A stretch of 64,000 nt of DNA from Seminavis robusta (Eukaryota; Bacillariophyta; Bacillariophyceae; Naviculales; Naviculaceae): assembly GCA_903772945.1 (NCBI GenBank), contig CAICTM010000342.1, positions 1 to 64,000 on the forward strand, written 5' to 3'. The position numbers and the translations under genes were made by a program. The notes under the pieces are model-generated. The model ran no database searches. It saw only the letters and a program-made list of their open reading frames with translations, and was not told the DNA's origin. Shown here one piece after another: positions 40,114 to 51,571 of the stretch (the stretch's first letter is position 1; every line of letters begins with the position of its first letter).

Positions 40114-42674
40114 TTACTGCTGTTTACAGGGGCAATCACACCCACACAACAACTCTGTACAGTTAAACCATGATCCATAGTTGCCCCTCGAACAGGAGTC
40201 AAAGCCAGTGCCAACGCAAGTGCCATTCACAGCACAAAGAGAGTCTGGAATCACACCAGAGAGTTGTGGATTTCCATCAATGCGGAAACCATACAGTGAT
40301 GCATGTAGCGCAGCGAGCTCGGTAGGCACAGTTCCACGGAGATTATTGTCGGCCACAGAAAGCCAACCAAGCCTTGTCATGAGCCCAAACTCAGAAGCGA
40401 TTTCACCCGTCAAGTGATTGCTTGCTAGAGAGAAAGACTCAAGGTTGGAAAGACTCAGGAGTTCACTGGGAATCGTTCCAGAAAGCTGGTTGTTGTCAAG
40501 CTCCAGAGACCATATTGATGAAAGCAGAGACAGCTCAGACGGAAGAGTACCTGTCAATGAACCTTTCTTCGAATCAAATATGTATAATGAATCCAACAGT
40601 CCAAGCTCTGTAGGAACAGTACCCTTAAGGCCGCCTGCAGTAAGAACCCAGAGTCTTGAGAGGGATCCCAGCTCACTGGGGAGGGTACCAGAAAGATTGC
40701 TAGGGGCCAAGACAAGGTATTCCAGTGATGTGGCTTGACCAACTTCTGTAGGAAGTGATCCTTTGCCAACACAAAGCAGAAGAGGGTGAGTGGTTTACCG
40801 GAAGCAGCAAGACTAAGCATGCAGTGCAAGTCTTTATTACCAGAGAGATCAGAATCATTCATCACAAGCCACCTCAGCATAGGAAGGGTGCCAATACCGG
40901 ATGGAATTGTACCTTGTACCTTATTGCGGCCAAGACCAAGCGTATCCAGCTTGGCGAGTTGCCAGAGTTCCTCGGGAATAAATCCTTCCAACTGGTTGCT
41001 GAACAAACCAAGCACTTGCAATGATGACAAATAACCAAGTTCCGTTGGTAATGATCCGGACAGACCAGTGTTGAAAATGCCAATCCCTTGCAAGGAACGT
41101 AGCTGCCCAATGTAGCTAGAAATTGTACCATGAAGTTTATTGAAACCAGCTGAAAATGTTTCAAGCGAGGTCAAGCTGAAGAGCTCCTCGGGCAAAGAAC
41201 CTTCAAGATTATTCATATCCAACCACAGATGTTTGTAGTTACCTTGATCATTACATTGGCTGTGAGGTAGTGGCTCCAAAAAGCCTTCGAGGACACCATG
41301 GTAAATTGTTTGCAAAAAAGTCTTAAGGGCAAACTCTTGATCTTGAAACCAGTCGCATTCATGAAGATTGTAGGTTTCCCAGCCTGTGTTGTTGAACCAC
41401 TTAGTTGGACCGGCAGTGGCATAGAAAACGGTCATTAAAGCATGCCTCTGAATAATCCGCCACTCTGGATATTCATAGACAGAGTGATCCTTTAGAAGCC
41501 AATCAAAGGCTTTGTATTGTGCCGAATCTATGTCTTCAATTGCCTTGATTGTGTGGTCTGGGAGCAGGGACAAAAGGAATGATTCCAGCGAGGTTGGGTC
41601 CATTGATGGTGCTGTTGTTGGTGCAGTTGATGTAGCATCTATGATCACTGCCGGCTTTGGTCTCAGTCCAACTCCTAGACTGATAGCAATGATAATAGTT
41701 GCGCAAAAAATGATAGCATAGCCTACTCTTCGGCAATGTCTCTCCTTTTTCTCTCTGTCAAATTGATGTTCCAATAATGCATCATCAACTTGCTGGGCTT
41801 CCTGACATATGAACATGCTGGATTCGGTAATGGCCCTAGCTTCAACCAGTCCTTGGTCACTGGTGGCATTTTGAATTTGGAGAGTATCGGGGGTCGGTGG
41901 AAGAACAACCTCAAGATCATTTTCCACAGAATTTTGGTTGTCGCTGCTGGCATCAGTTCCAACAAGCCTAAAATCAAGTTCGGATACACGCCGCATGTTT
42001 TCGCCCATGTAAGCTCCAGGTTGGCTTGGCTGATTGTTGCTCGCACCCTGATGCGCAGTGGGGATTGGAGCAATTCCACCCACTAAATCCTCGATTAAAG
42101 CTTGACGGTTGGAAGTTGCATTTGCTGGTTGGTTAGGGTCATGAGAAAATTCTTGAGGAGTATCGTTCTCCTGTGTTCCAGTAGTAATATTGTCATGGGA
42201 AGAGTTCCTTTGAGGAGGAACAAGGGCTCCACATTTGGTTATTGTGACATCTGTAGACTCTCGAAATGGAGGAGGGTTTTTTCTATTCTTGCCAAGCCCA
42301 CGGGGCGAGGACACAGAAGAACGATCACCAGTTGTGGCGCTAGAGGTAGCACTTGCAGGCACATGATATACTCCATGTTGAATAGGAGCAACCGCTGTGG
42401 CATTCTTGCTGGGGATTGTTTCAGGGTTGGTTTTGGCTCCAGGAGGGACAATGGCAGACACCCCAGATGTGGCATTCCCAGCACTGCCTCGAGCAGCAGC
42501 CTTAGCCGCCCTTTCTTCAACAGATCTCCTGAGACCACGTGTTTCCGTTGTTGTAGGTGCAGGCTTGGTTATGGCATCAGTGGATCTACCGACCTCCTTG
42601 GCATCTTTTTGTCGCTGTTGACTCCTCCGCAATACGGCTCCAGGAATGCTTGTAGTGATGTTATTACTACCCAT
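40114..42674 (-). CDS. LRR membrane protein, single-pass, CGCDCPC ending (2 exons)
   Basis: 826 residues: exons 42674-40841 and 40760-40114, intron of 80 bases with GTAATA and CAAAG ends; splicing restores the LRR spacing (DLSG|SLPTEVG). Order: Ser/Thr/Ala-rich cytosolic region with Glu/Asp segments, one transmembrane helix (GYAIIFCATIIIAISLGVGL, about residue 325), a conserved extracellular entry (LPDHTIKAIEDIDSAQYKAFDWLL, RHALMTVFYATAGPTKWF), at least ten LRRs of LxSLxTxxLxxNxLxGxIPxELG type, and a Cys-rich end (CGCDCPCKQQ). The layout matches the LRR gene at 47957. Receptor-like shape without a kinase; binding partner unknown. The 5' end is not certain: the frame is open to about 42950, and an ATG at 42976 lies one base out of frame, hinting at an indel or an upstream exon. 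Confidence 0.78.
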
Positions 42675-45185
42675 GTTGACATTTTCTGCTTGTTTTGCTG
42701 TTTTTTCTTCGGAATATTGTTTTAGGCCACTGTTCAAACTTGCGGTAGGCAAAGTCAAGGCAGCAGGCGTGGAACTCCCAGGGCTGAATCGATTAAACTC
42801 AGTCGTTCCAGGAGGTCTTTCCTGAGGCCCATTGGCGGGTGGCCCAATGGCACCATTGCTGGGACCGGTACGGGTATCTGCATCGCCACGCGAAGTAGTA
42901 GGAGTTATGGAAATATCATCGTCGGCAGCGTTGCTAGTACTTGCTCTTGCAGCCGGCTTTTGGTTTTATCGTCCATGGCACAAGCACACCAGATCGATGG
43001 CGGGCGGAAAAAGAGAAGTCAACTGAAAGAGTCGCTTCCTTCACCTTGCGGTGGTGGTGCGATCGGAAGAAGGAGGCGAGCCAGGAATACCAGTTATAAG
43101 GCTAGCCTCAGGAGAGAGGTCTAATAAAGGCATACAGGATCGATGATGGCTCTTTTTGGCAATTACCCGATCCCTTCTTGCCCCCTTGCCCTTAATTCCC
43201 ATCCCCCCTAGCCCTCTCCACGACCCTGCCACCCCCTTCTTGAGCCCCCACGTCATCCCTTCAGAATTGAAGACCATCGCACAGCCCTCACAGAAGGTCG
43301 TATCAGCGCCACCAAACGCCATCAAGACGCTACCAAGCGGCTTTCGAGACCCATCAGCCACTCTCACTCCGGCTGAGCAGTCCCGCCTCAATCGCAGTCG
43401 TTGCACTGGCTCCTGGCTTGCAGTCATGCCCGATATTGCCAAACGCACTCACCTCTCGCTCAAGAATGGCGTGTGCTCTTTTTCTCCGGTTGGTCTTACC
43501 CCCCAGCTCTTCCAGCTCTTTTGTGATGGCTGTACTGGTCCTTCAGCGTTCCACATGCTCTGGATTGCAAACGCGGTGGCTTAATCATCCGTCGCATAAT
43601 GAAATCCGCAATGAACTTGGTTCTATTGCATGTGAATGCTTTGGTTCCTCTAGCGTCCAATCAGAACCACCCCTTCCATCTGTCCCGCCCCTACTATCCC
43701 GCCGGTCACCCAATTTCTACCTTACCTCCCCTCCCCACCTCTCAATCCCCCTCCAGCCCCCGAGCTCTTACGCGGTGATCTTTCCTTCGCGGCCTGTTTG
43801 AACGAGGTACTACAGCTATTATGACGTACGTGTCACTGATTTGGACTGTGCCTCTACCGCAACAAAGATCCCGTCAAAGTTTTAACCCAACAAAAACGCG
43901 ACAAAATTTCCAAATATAAAGATGCGTGCGAGTCCAATCGCGCTTCCTTCCACCCCTTTGTTGTTTCAGTGGATGGCATGCTTGCCCTCAAGCCAAGACT
44001 CTCTTACAACGCCTTGCTTCTGCTACTGCCTCCAAAACTCAATTTTCCTACTCTCAAATGATGTTTCTTCATGCAGACCCGTATCTCAATTGCCCTTGTG
44101 AAAGCTACCCATTTATGTCTCCGTGGCTCCCGCAAAGCCAAACCTTTGCCCCCCGTAATGGTCCTCAATTTCTTGCCCCTGATCCCACAGAACCTAGTCC
44201 TGAATTTCGACTGTTCTTTGCTTAAGCCTGGCCCCGGCTGGCTTCCGTAGAGCCTTCGAAGTGGAAAGGTTTCACGACGACGGGGGCTGACTGAGTCACT
44301 CGCAACAAAGGCAGGAAAGAGATGCAACAACAGAAAACCGGAGCGTTGTCTCTTGTCAACATTGAGAGTGACAAGGCGTTGAGTGCCTCAATCTCAGGGC
44401 TAGCTAGCTAGGAAGTGATCCACCCTCTTGTGCTCTACTCGTAGCATTTGCGTTTCTGTTGGTTTCCTTGTGATCAACTTCTTGTCATCATTCAGTCTTT
44501 CTTACAGTCGCTACCACCAATAGGCCAGGAAGCTGCAGAAATGAAACTGCATGTGCGTGCTACCCCTTTCGATAGAACGAGTGTGGGAGTCGAGTCGCAG
44601 CTGGCTGGCTACCGATTTTGTTGAGCGGCTCATGAATCGAATCCCCGCACCAAAGACAAGGCATGCACTGAGCAACTCCGTCAAGACCATCGCTAATTAT
44701 CGGCCGGGCCAGCGGCGCAATGTGCTGACAAGCCCTTTGCACCCCCCCCCCCAATGTCCTGAATCCCAGTCAGACGCAGCTATAGCTAGGCCGGTCAATA
44801 AGATTCCACACGAAAAGTAGCCATTGGCTTACCTGGTGGTTCAACACAGCCAATCCTCTACTGTACCATTTTGCCAAGCAAGGACCCAGCCATAAACCTG
44901 TGAGCCGGGCTCGAGAGAAAGACCTGCCTAACTAACACCATTGCCCGATGGGCAACTTGGCCCAGGTCCACATCCACATGGATCGCAAGATTTACTAAGG
45001 ATCTGCCACCACTGCCACCGGTAAAACCGAGGGAACCAGTTGTGGGTTGGGGTGGCCAAATTTGCTCAGTCCTGATGACCTCGAGGAGGAAAGATAAGAA
45101 AAGGATGTCACAACAAAGTGACTTCATTTGGTTTTGCTGGGCAAAAAAGGCGCTCGCTAGAGCAATACAACCCAACTGATCTGAG
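42675..45185. other. Intergenic region with a retroelement fossil
   Basis: Beyond the retroelement fossil at 43156-44255 no gene is supported. A CTAG cluster is at about 44400-44412. The flank 44551-45185 has frames without domains; the right end is the promoter of the secreted protein at 45186. Confidence 0.5.
43156..44255 (+). mobile_element. Retroelement fossil, reverse-transcriptase C-terminal region (non-LTR type)
   Basis: Disconnected plus-strand coding traces resemble the C-terminal part of a diatom reverse-transcriptase family: SRCTGSWLAVMPDIA, a zinc-like CDGC...HxLxC segment with RHNEIRNELGSIACE, then a FHPFVVSVDGMLALKPR segment and finally LCLRGSRK-like sequence at 44110. The order matches that family, but pieces fall in different frames with several breaks and no reverse-transcriptase core remains. 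The extreme 3' end is shared with 37040-37245. Fairly old to moderate in age. Confidence 0.6.
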
Positions 45186-46382
45186 ATGAGGAGGGCAAGT
45201 CTCATCCATTCGCAATGGCTGACTTGTCTCTTGCTGTTGGTGGTAGCCTGTACGAGTTCAGAGGCATCAGATCCATCCATACCGGTCGAAACGAGAAAGC
45301 GAAGGAGATTACGGCATCTGGAGGCAAGAACAACCACATTCTTCGATGAAATACTTCCCCCACTCCTGGCAATCCAATACAACTTTGCTGAAAACGAGAC
45401 CTATCTTCGTCTCAATGCAGGCGATCAAAGGTTGGGTGTTGCAGATGGTGCTTTGATCTGGGTTTCCAGGACCGTGGATACCAACGATCAAATGTGGATT
45501 GTTGGCTCCAAACACCAATGTGTTCACTACTATCGTTCTTGCAGCAACACCATGCTTTTGGGTGCCTGCTCCGAGACTATTGATTGCTACCAGCTTCGAC
45601 ATGCCAGCACCCAACTCTACTTGCAAGCAACTTGTGACGGGCGAGCATGTTCCGGCCATCATGAAGTCACCTTGGTTCCGTCACCGCAGGGAGCGGGTGC
45701 CCTCTGGTACTTTGTGGGTAACACTGCTACTGAAGTTCGGCTGCAAAACAGTCGATTGGGTCAGACTTTGGGTGGCGAGGCAGCTGCAGTCGCATCATTT
45801 CAACCTGACAACTCGCAGCAGCCTGTATCGTTGGATGTGGATCGGTTGAACGTGGCAGACTATGTTCAGGCTGCAGGGATCCAGTTTGCAATGCGCAATC
45901 TTCACACTTCCGACTTTCTCTGGAGTGACTGGGAAGGCTATGAATATCGACTTCATCCACAACGTGATCTTTCCCTTTACGATGGGCGGGCTCATTGGCA
46001 GTTTCAACCCATTAATTGTGATGGCGACACTTCCTCCACTGCGAGCAAGGAATGTTCCAGCATTACAAGTGTGGCTACGGAAGCCATTCTGGGGGGCAGT
46101 GGAACCCATGCTTACGTCACCCCTGGAGCAGAACCTTTCTTTGAAGATGTGCATGCCTTCCACATCCAAGTTGTTGCCTGTGATGACATGGGGTCAACTT
46201 CTCCAGCGACTCTCGGTTGTATACGAATACAGAGTGCGATCCAATCAGGGCGCGTTATTGGGATTCATTACGACGAAGCTAAAGGCCAAAAGGAGCTCTA
46301 TTTGACGGATCGAAGCAAGGATCCATCATCAAATGATCTGGCCTGGACTTGGGAACTGCTTCCAGCATCTAGTGGCAATTAG
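45186..46382 (+). CDS. Secreted Cys-containing protein, possible beta-trefoil
   Basis: 398 residues with a clear signal peptide (WLTCLLLLVVACTSSEASD) and a dibasic RKRRRLR after it. The body has about eight Cys, evenly spaced W/F/L beta-strands (DQMWIVGSKHQCVHYYRSCS, LYLQATCDGRACSGHH, ALWYFVGNTATEVRLQNSRLGQTL) and a second half with related spacing (AHWQFQPINCDGD, AWTWELLPAS). Such triads of strand, W and LxxxS suggest two beta-trefoil-like domains, as in fascin or ricin-B folds. No enzyme motif. Probably extracellular; the ligand is unknown. I do not recognise a named family. Confidence 0.6.
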   Translation: MRRASLIHSQWLTCLLLLVVACTSSEASDPSIPVETRKRRRLRHLEARTTTFFDEILPPLLAIQYNFAENETYLRLNAGDQRLGVADGALIWVSRTVDTNDQMWIVGSKHQCVHYYRSCSNTMLLGACSETIDCYQLRHASTQLYLQATCDGRACSGHHEVTLVPSPQGAGALWYFVGNTATEVRLQNSRLGQTLGGEAAAVASFQPDNSQQPVSLDVDRLNVADYVQAAGIQFAMRNLHTSDFLWSDWEGYEYRLHPQRDLSLYDGRAHWQFQPINCDGDTSSTASKECSSITSVATEAILGGSGTHAYVTPGAEPFFEDVHAFHIQVVACDDMGSTSPATLGCIRIQSAIQSGRVIGIHYDEAKGQKELYLTDRSKDPSSNDLAWTWELLPASSGN

Positions 46383-47956
46383 CAACCGATTGCAAGCCAC
46401 TTGTGCTAAGAGCAAAACCAAACAAGCCGAGCCATTCGATAGCACACCCACTACAGCTAATCCTTCTGCACAATCTCCACCTGGGGCCATCTCCAGAGAA
46501 CAAGTCAACACAGTGATCTTAACGAAAGGCTTGGCTATGACCTAGCCTAGAAGTCAAAGACAACCAGGCAGAGTTCAGTCACCCCAACCGTTGAAGCTAT
46601 ACAGGAAATGGCTGCGCTTCGAAGCGCTTAGCTCTCCCTTTGGACTGCGGAAAACTGCAACCAAGGGAGCGGCAACCACTGCACCGGTTTGCTTCGAGGA
46701 CTCGACCCCTTGAGCGCCCCTTACCCTTACCTGTCTGGGGTATTCGCAATGGATGTCATTCTATTGCATTCATGGACAGTAGACAAAAGCAATAAAAGGA
46801 GCTTTTGCACCTCTACTGTCCGCACCTTGGCGGCAACAATCTGCACCTCTACCGTGCGGATAGGCGCCGCACCTCGGCAGCAATGCTGCACCTCTATGGC
46901 CCGCACTTCGGCGGCAACAATTCTGCACCTATATGGTCCGCACCTCAGTGGTAAAGATTCTGCACTTCACCTCTAGGTCCGCACCTCTACCAGTACAGTC
47001 GTATGGTCCATACCAATTCTGCACCTCTAGTGGTACAGTCGTAGCTCCGAGACAACTTTGGAAGCAAAGGTGGAAACAAAGGATTCATCATTCATCACTG
47101 CAGTTTGGCTGCTCTTCATCCACCGAAGGGCCCCGTAAAGATCCCGCTCCTTCCACGGTCACCACCGTGGAACATGAACAACCGTAGCCAGCACCCAAGC
47201 CCACTTCCCAGACCCACGGAGTTACTCGCTCCACACACGAGACCATGCAATCTGGACCTCTAGAGTAGCTACCGTACTATAAAGGGCCATGCCCTCCTTG
47301 ATTCCATCCTCACGTTCTACACCTAAGCAAACACTAGCTAGGGCCTACTCCTGGCCCAACCCACCGCTCCACTCCTTGACTTTTTGCTTCTCTCCAGTGA
47401 ATTTGGGCAAGCGGGATGCCACTTGATGCTTCTCACTCCGCATCTTCGTCTGTGGCTGCTAGGCCTACTCGAAATAGCCCAGATTCTTCTGGCTGTGCTA
47501 CCAGTTCTAGAGCCTCTTAGAAAGTGCTAGTTATTTGACGCGCACGTATGTATGTACCGTAGCGCAATCTTTATTATGTTCCACCAGCATGGTGACTGGT
47601 GGGTCCATACTGTACTGTACATGTAGGTTGAGAGCCGCCGTGTCAAAGAGACATCTGAACAAAGAGTGTGAGACCGCCAATGTGCTGTGCAACGGCAAAA
47701 GCTTTCGGTTGAGACACACTTTCAACTTCAATTCCCACCACATTCTTTTGCCGTGCAGGATTTAAAAGCCTTCTCTGTAGGACCAAGCAGGATTGCACCC
47801 GATCTTGCCAAAACAACAGCCTAAAAGCCAGTTCCTGACATTCGGAACCCCAGACCTGAAAGCTTTCATTTATTTTTTCCCCAGTCAGTGTGCTCTACCG
47901 CGACCATCATAGTTAGCTAAACTCTTTCTATTAGTTTGTTGCCATCAATCATCACC
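46383..47956. other. Intergenic region with a minisatellite
   Basis: A degenerate tandem repeat (listed separately) covers 46797-47060. Other frames (47535-47765 and its complement) lack domains. The right end is the promoter and 5' UTR of the LRR gene at 47957. Confidence 0.5.
46797..47060 (+). repeat. Degenerate minisatellite, about 38-base unit
   Basis: About seven copies of a unit with core CTGCACCTCTAYGGTCCGCA followed by CCTCGGCGGCAACAATT. Copies become shorter and less regular towards the right (GTCCGCACCTCTACCAGTAC). It is not coding. Confidence 0.75.
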
Positions 47957-50227
47957 ATGGAAAAGGGAGAGCCTCAGACAGAGCTTGGCACCGAGCCAGA
48001 AGTGCCCATGATGGACGAGAGCTTGCCCAAGGAAGAAACGTTGAACAGCTCGTTACACACAGGGAAGGACTCTCTGAGCAATGATGATGCTGGAGGTGTC
48101 GATAGATCATTGGAAAAGCTCGAACCAGTCAACACTGTTGGAAACAACAACAGTGATGTGGAAGATATCATGCAGTCCAAAGGTATTTTACAGACAGTTG
48201 GTGTTGACAGCAGCGACAATAACGACTTTGAAGGCCGAATGCATCAAAAAGGCATTTTGCACAACGTCGTGCAGCCCAGTGGTACGAATCCTCATATTGC
48301 TCAGGTTGCCGCTGCCGCTGCTGCTGGTGGCAATGACGGAATACAGCCCGTTCCAGTCGCCGCACCGAGAAATCCAGTCCATCCAGGAGCGTTTCCCGTC
48401 CGCGGGGTGGATGCTCGAAATACCGATCGATCGGATACCTTTGGTGTGAACAATGACGTGGACAATCAGGGATTGACATCGGAGAGTGTGGCTTTGACCG
48501 TCCATACCGAACGACCGGACGAGAATCTTACGAGTGGATTGGCCGTGGCAGCTCCCGTGGTCGAGCCGGCAGAATTGCCTCTGGCACAAGAAATCACGTC
48601 GGATCCTAATAAACCCCCATCTCCTAGTCAAAAAAGAAATGTACCCTTGGGAATAATGCTCATGATTGCCGGAGTGATTTTGATTGTGGGAATTCCTCTC
48701 ATTGTCATCGCTGTCACATCCTCCTCTGACGATGCCAATTCACAGAGTGACGGGACCATGGCACCTTCCACGCTGTCACCCACGGCAGTGCCATCGGCGG
48801 CTCCTAGTTTGAGCCCGGAAGGTCTCTTATTGTCGTATTTGCCAGACTACACGTCCGTAGAAGAAATGTCAGAGACGAGTGCACAGGCATTTCAATGGGT
48901 CCTTGACGATCCCAATTTGGACGAGTATCTTTTGGAGGAATGGCGCGCCGTCCAGAGGTTTGCTCTGGCGTCCCTCTATTATGCGACCAATGGAGACAAG
49001 TGGATCAGCAATGATCATTGGTTGTCCTACAATGTTAGTGAATGCGAATGGTTTGCCAACCAGGACTGGGGCATTGAAGCCAACGAAAAACGACAACTCG
49101 CATTCCTCAATGCCATTTACGACTTTCCAGATGGACCCTGTGGCAATGACAACTCCACCGAGTACCACTACCTCATGCTGGGATTCTCGCGCCTCCAAGG
49201 ATCGTTGCCACAGGATCTCTATCTCTTGACCAATTTGAGATGGATTTATATACTGGGGAATCAATTGACGGGGACCATTAGTACTTCCATTGGAACCCTC
49301 ACTCATTTGGAAGCATTTGGAGTTCCGGCCAATGGATTTTCCGGAACGTTGCCAACAGAACTCGGCCTGTTGACATCTATGAATGGATTTTTCATTTTTC
49401 AAAATAAATTCTCGGGGACCATTCCAACCGAACTGGCACTGGCGACTTCATTGAATGGAGCCATTTTGGATTTCAACCAATTGAATGGACACATCCCCTC
49501 GGAATTGGGCACCTTGCCAGCGCTTCTCCTGCTCCATGCCCATTCCAACCAGCTTTCCGGGATGGTGCCAACAACGATTGGGCAACTCCGCAATTCACTC
49601 ATGTCGTTGGAAGTTTATGAAAACAAGCTGGAGGGCAACATTCCCAGTGAACTCGGTCGGTTGAAGCGATTGACCAGTCTCCGCCTGCAAGACAATTTGC
49701 TCACATCTACCATACCCTCCGAGCTGTTCCTCCAGACCAAAAGTATGCAGAGCTTTCGGGTTTCCCAGAATCAACTCGTTGGCTCTCTCCCCACAGAGAT
49801 TGGCTTGTGGGAAGATCTGTCGAATTTGTGGCTGGATCATAATGGTCTCACAGGAGAGCTTCCCAGCGAGATTGGGTTGTTGCAAAACGATTTCATTCGG
49901 CTTTCCATTTCCGAAAACAACTTTTCGGGATCATTTCCTCCGGAAATCTTTAACCTGACACAGGCAAAATTGAGAATGCTGGAGATTGATGGCAACCCTT
50001 TCTTGTCCGGGACAGTGCCCTGGGAGGTTTGTGGCATCGAAACGCGGATTCTGTTCACTTGCCCTTCCATGATCTGCGGATGTGATTGTCCGTGTCCTGA
50101 TGATGATGGCAATGGCAATGGTTCTTTGAATAATGTCACTGATGAAAGTACAATTCCTCCAGCATACGTGTGCACCAATGAAACTGCAAGTGTCATGCGG
50201 TGCATGGGAGTGGAGGAGGATACCTGA
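47957..50227 (+). CDS. LRR membrane protein, single-pass, CGCDCPC ending
   Basis: 756 residues from the ATG at 47957 (context CACCATGG); the frame opened upstream begins with a non-ATG codon. N-terminal acidic and Asn/Ser-rich region (to residue 225), one transmembrane helix (GIMLMIAGVILIVGIPLIVIAV), a Ser/Thr/Pro stalk, then an entry region LPDYTSVEEMSETSAQAFQW and FALASLYYATNGDKWI found also in the gene at 40114. About eleven LRRs of plant-like type follow (SLPTELGLLTS, GTIPTELALATSL, GHIPSELGTLPAL), ending with CPSMICGCDCPCPDD and a Cys/Asn-rich tail. Receptor-like with an extracellular LRR and no kinase. Paralogous to the 40114 gene but on the other strand and without an intron. Ligand unknown. 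Confidence 0.82.
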   Translation: MEKGEPQTELGTEPEVPMMDESLPKEETLNSSLHTGKDSLSNDDAGGVDRSLEKLEPVNTVGNNNSDVEDIMQSKGILQTVGVDSSDNNDFEGRMHQKGILHNVVQPSGTNPHIAQVAAAAAAGGNDGIQPVPVAAPRNPVHPGAFPVRGVDARNTDRSDTFGVNNDVDNQGLTSESVALTVHTERPDENLTSGLAVAAPVVEPAELPLAQEITSDPNKPPSPSQKRNVPLGIMLMIAGVILIVGIPLIVIAVTSSSDDANSQSDGTMAPSTLSPTAVPSAAPSLSPEGLLLSYLPDYTSVEEMSETSAQAFQWVLDDPNLDEYLLEEWRAVQRFALASLYYATNGDKWISNDHWLSYNVSECEWFANQDWGIEANEKRQLAFLNAIYDFPDGPCGNDNSTEYHYLMLGFSRLQGSLPQDLYLLTNLRWIYILGNQLTGTISTSIGTLTHLEAFGVPANGFSGTLPTELGLLTSMNGFFIFQNKFSGTIPTELALATSLNGAILDFNQLNGHIPSELGTLPALLLLHAHSNQLSGMVPTTIGQLRNSLMSLEVYENKLEGNIPSELGRLKRLTSLRLQDNLLTSTIPSELFLQTKSMQSFRVSQNQLVGSLPTEIGLWEDLSNLWLDHNGLTGELPSEIGLLQNDFIRLSISENNFSGSFPPEIFNLTQAKLRMLEIDGNPFLSGTVPWEVCGIETRILFTCPSMICGCDCPCPDDDGNGNGSLNNVTDESTIPPAYVCTNETASVMRCMGVEEDT

Positions 50228-51571
50228 ATGAGCAAGCAAGAAGCAAAAGTAATAGGAACCCTGGCTAGTTAGTTACACACACTTTATTTATTTGAGAGTC
50301 GACGCATACATCTCCTGTACTAGTACTAGTACGCGTTGTCTCGATCAATGGATGAACGACGAATCAATGATCTGAGATCCGGGACACCGCCAAGATGCTA
50401 GGACCAATCACCACAGCTGTTTGGCTGCTCACAGTACATGTACTATTGCGATGCGCTTCACGATTCTGATGAGTGACTTGCCTAGCTAGGTATCTTTACG
50501 AAACAGCAACTCACAAACTTAGACCAGAAGCACACTACTAGCTAGTAGCTCGCTGGACTAGGTGGCTCTGTGGTAACTTTCCGGTGGGTTGGATGGATTC
50601 TTTCTTCTCCCATGAGAATCATGTACATGTATCTCTTCAGAAAACAGGCACGGGTGCAACGCCACATCAGCCATCTGCTTTGTTCCTCTACTAGAACAGT
50701 TTCTTCGGATCATTGAATCATTCGATTCGATTCGATTCGATTCGATTCTTGTGAGTGCGTTAATGAACCGGCCGTGTTCTAAACTTAACCATAGACATGT
50801 ATGTGTGGTGTCCCGGTATTTTTTTAATAGTTGCTTTGGTTGATGCTATTCTTGTCAGCGCATTATGAACCATGGCCCACACGCCGAGTCCAGCTACAAG
50901 TACCGGTAGCTGGTGTCCCGGTAGCTCTGGCTGCATCGTCGAAGCGTTGGTTGATAAAAATAATCAGCGACGTCGGCAGTGCGCAACGTGGCAGCTGTCT
51001 ATAATTCCGGTGGCTTTCTGAATTTACTACCAGTTTCTTCAGAAACTTGCCACGCACAGCTCACGCACTACCGGTGCCTAGCTAGTAGCTTGTTTGGGTG
51101 GAAGCCATGTGCCCCAGGACCCCTCTGGGACCAGGCTTGGGGAGAGGTGTATCTCCAAGATGATACCGGCAGCAAGCTAGTCTAGCTTGGACAGGTGCCG
51201 AAATCTCTGAGGAACTGAGGAAGACTGCCTCTGAGGAAGACTGCCTCTGTAGCTATCGTTCGCGCCCAGGGAGGCAACGGACTTCACTATGGACTATACC
51301 GGTAGCTGTAGCACTCTCTGCTAGATTCCACTAGCCAGCTACCGTACTGCAGCTAGCAAACGAAGTTAGCAAGAAATCTTTAAGCATCAACTGGCTGCTT
51401 ACTATGATTATGTTATTGGCAGTCCAAGGGCTCGGCAAGCATGAGATGCCGTTGTCGAGGTAACGGAGAAGTGCATTCATACAACACGTAATGAGAATCG
51501 AATCAAAAATGGTCTTGGCCGGGTCCAAGGCAGAATCAGCAACGCACCACGTTGCTTGCTAGCTAGCTAGG
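50228..51571. other. Intergenic region
   Basis: Convergent interval between the LRR gene and the TPR-like gene. Contains an ATTCG tandem (about 50718-50745) and short GTACCGGTA-like palindromes. No gene is supported. Confidence 0.5.

Noticed and set aside
45309-45662. Minus-strand frame opposite the secreted protein
   Set aside because: Shadow of the plus-strand gene with a signal peptide.
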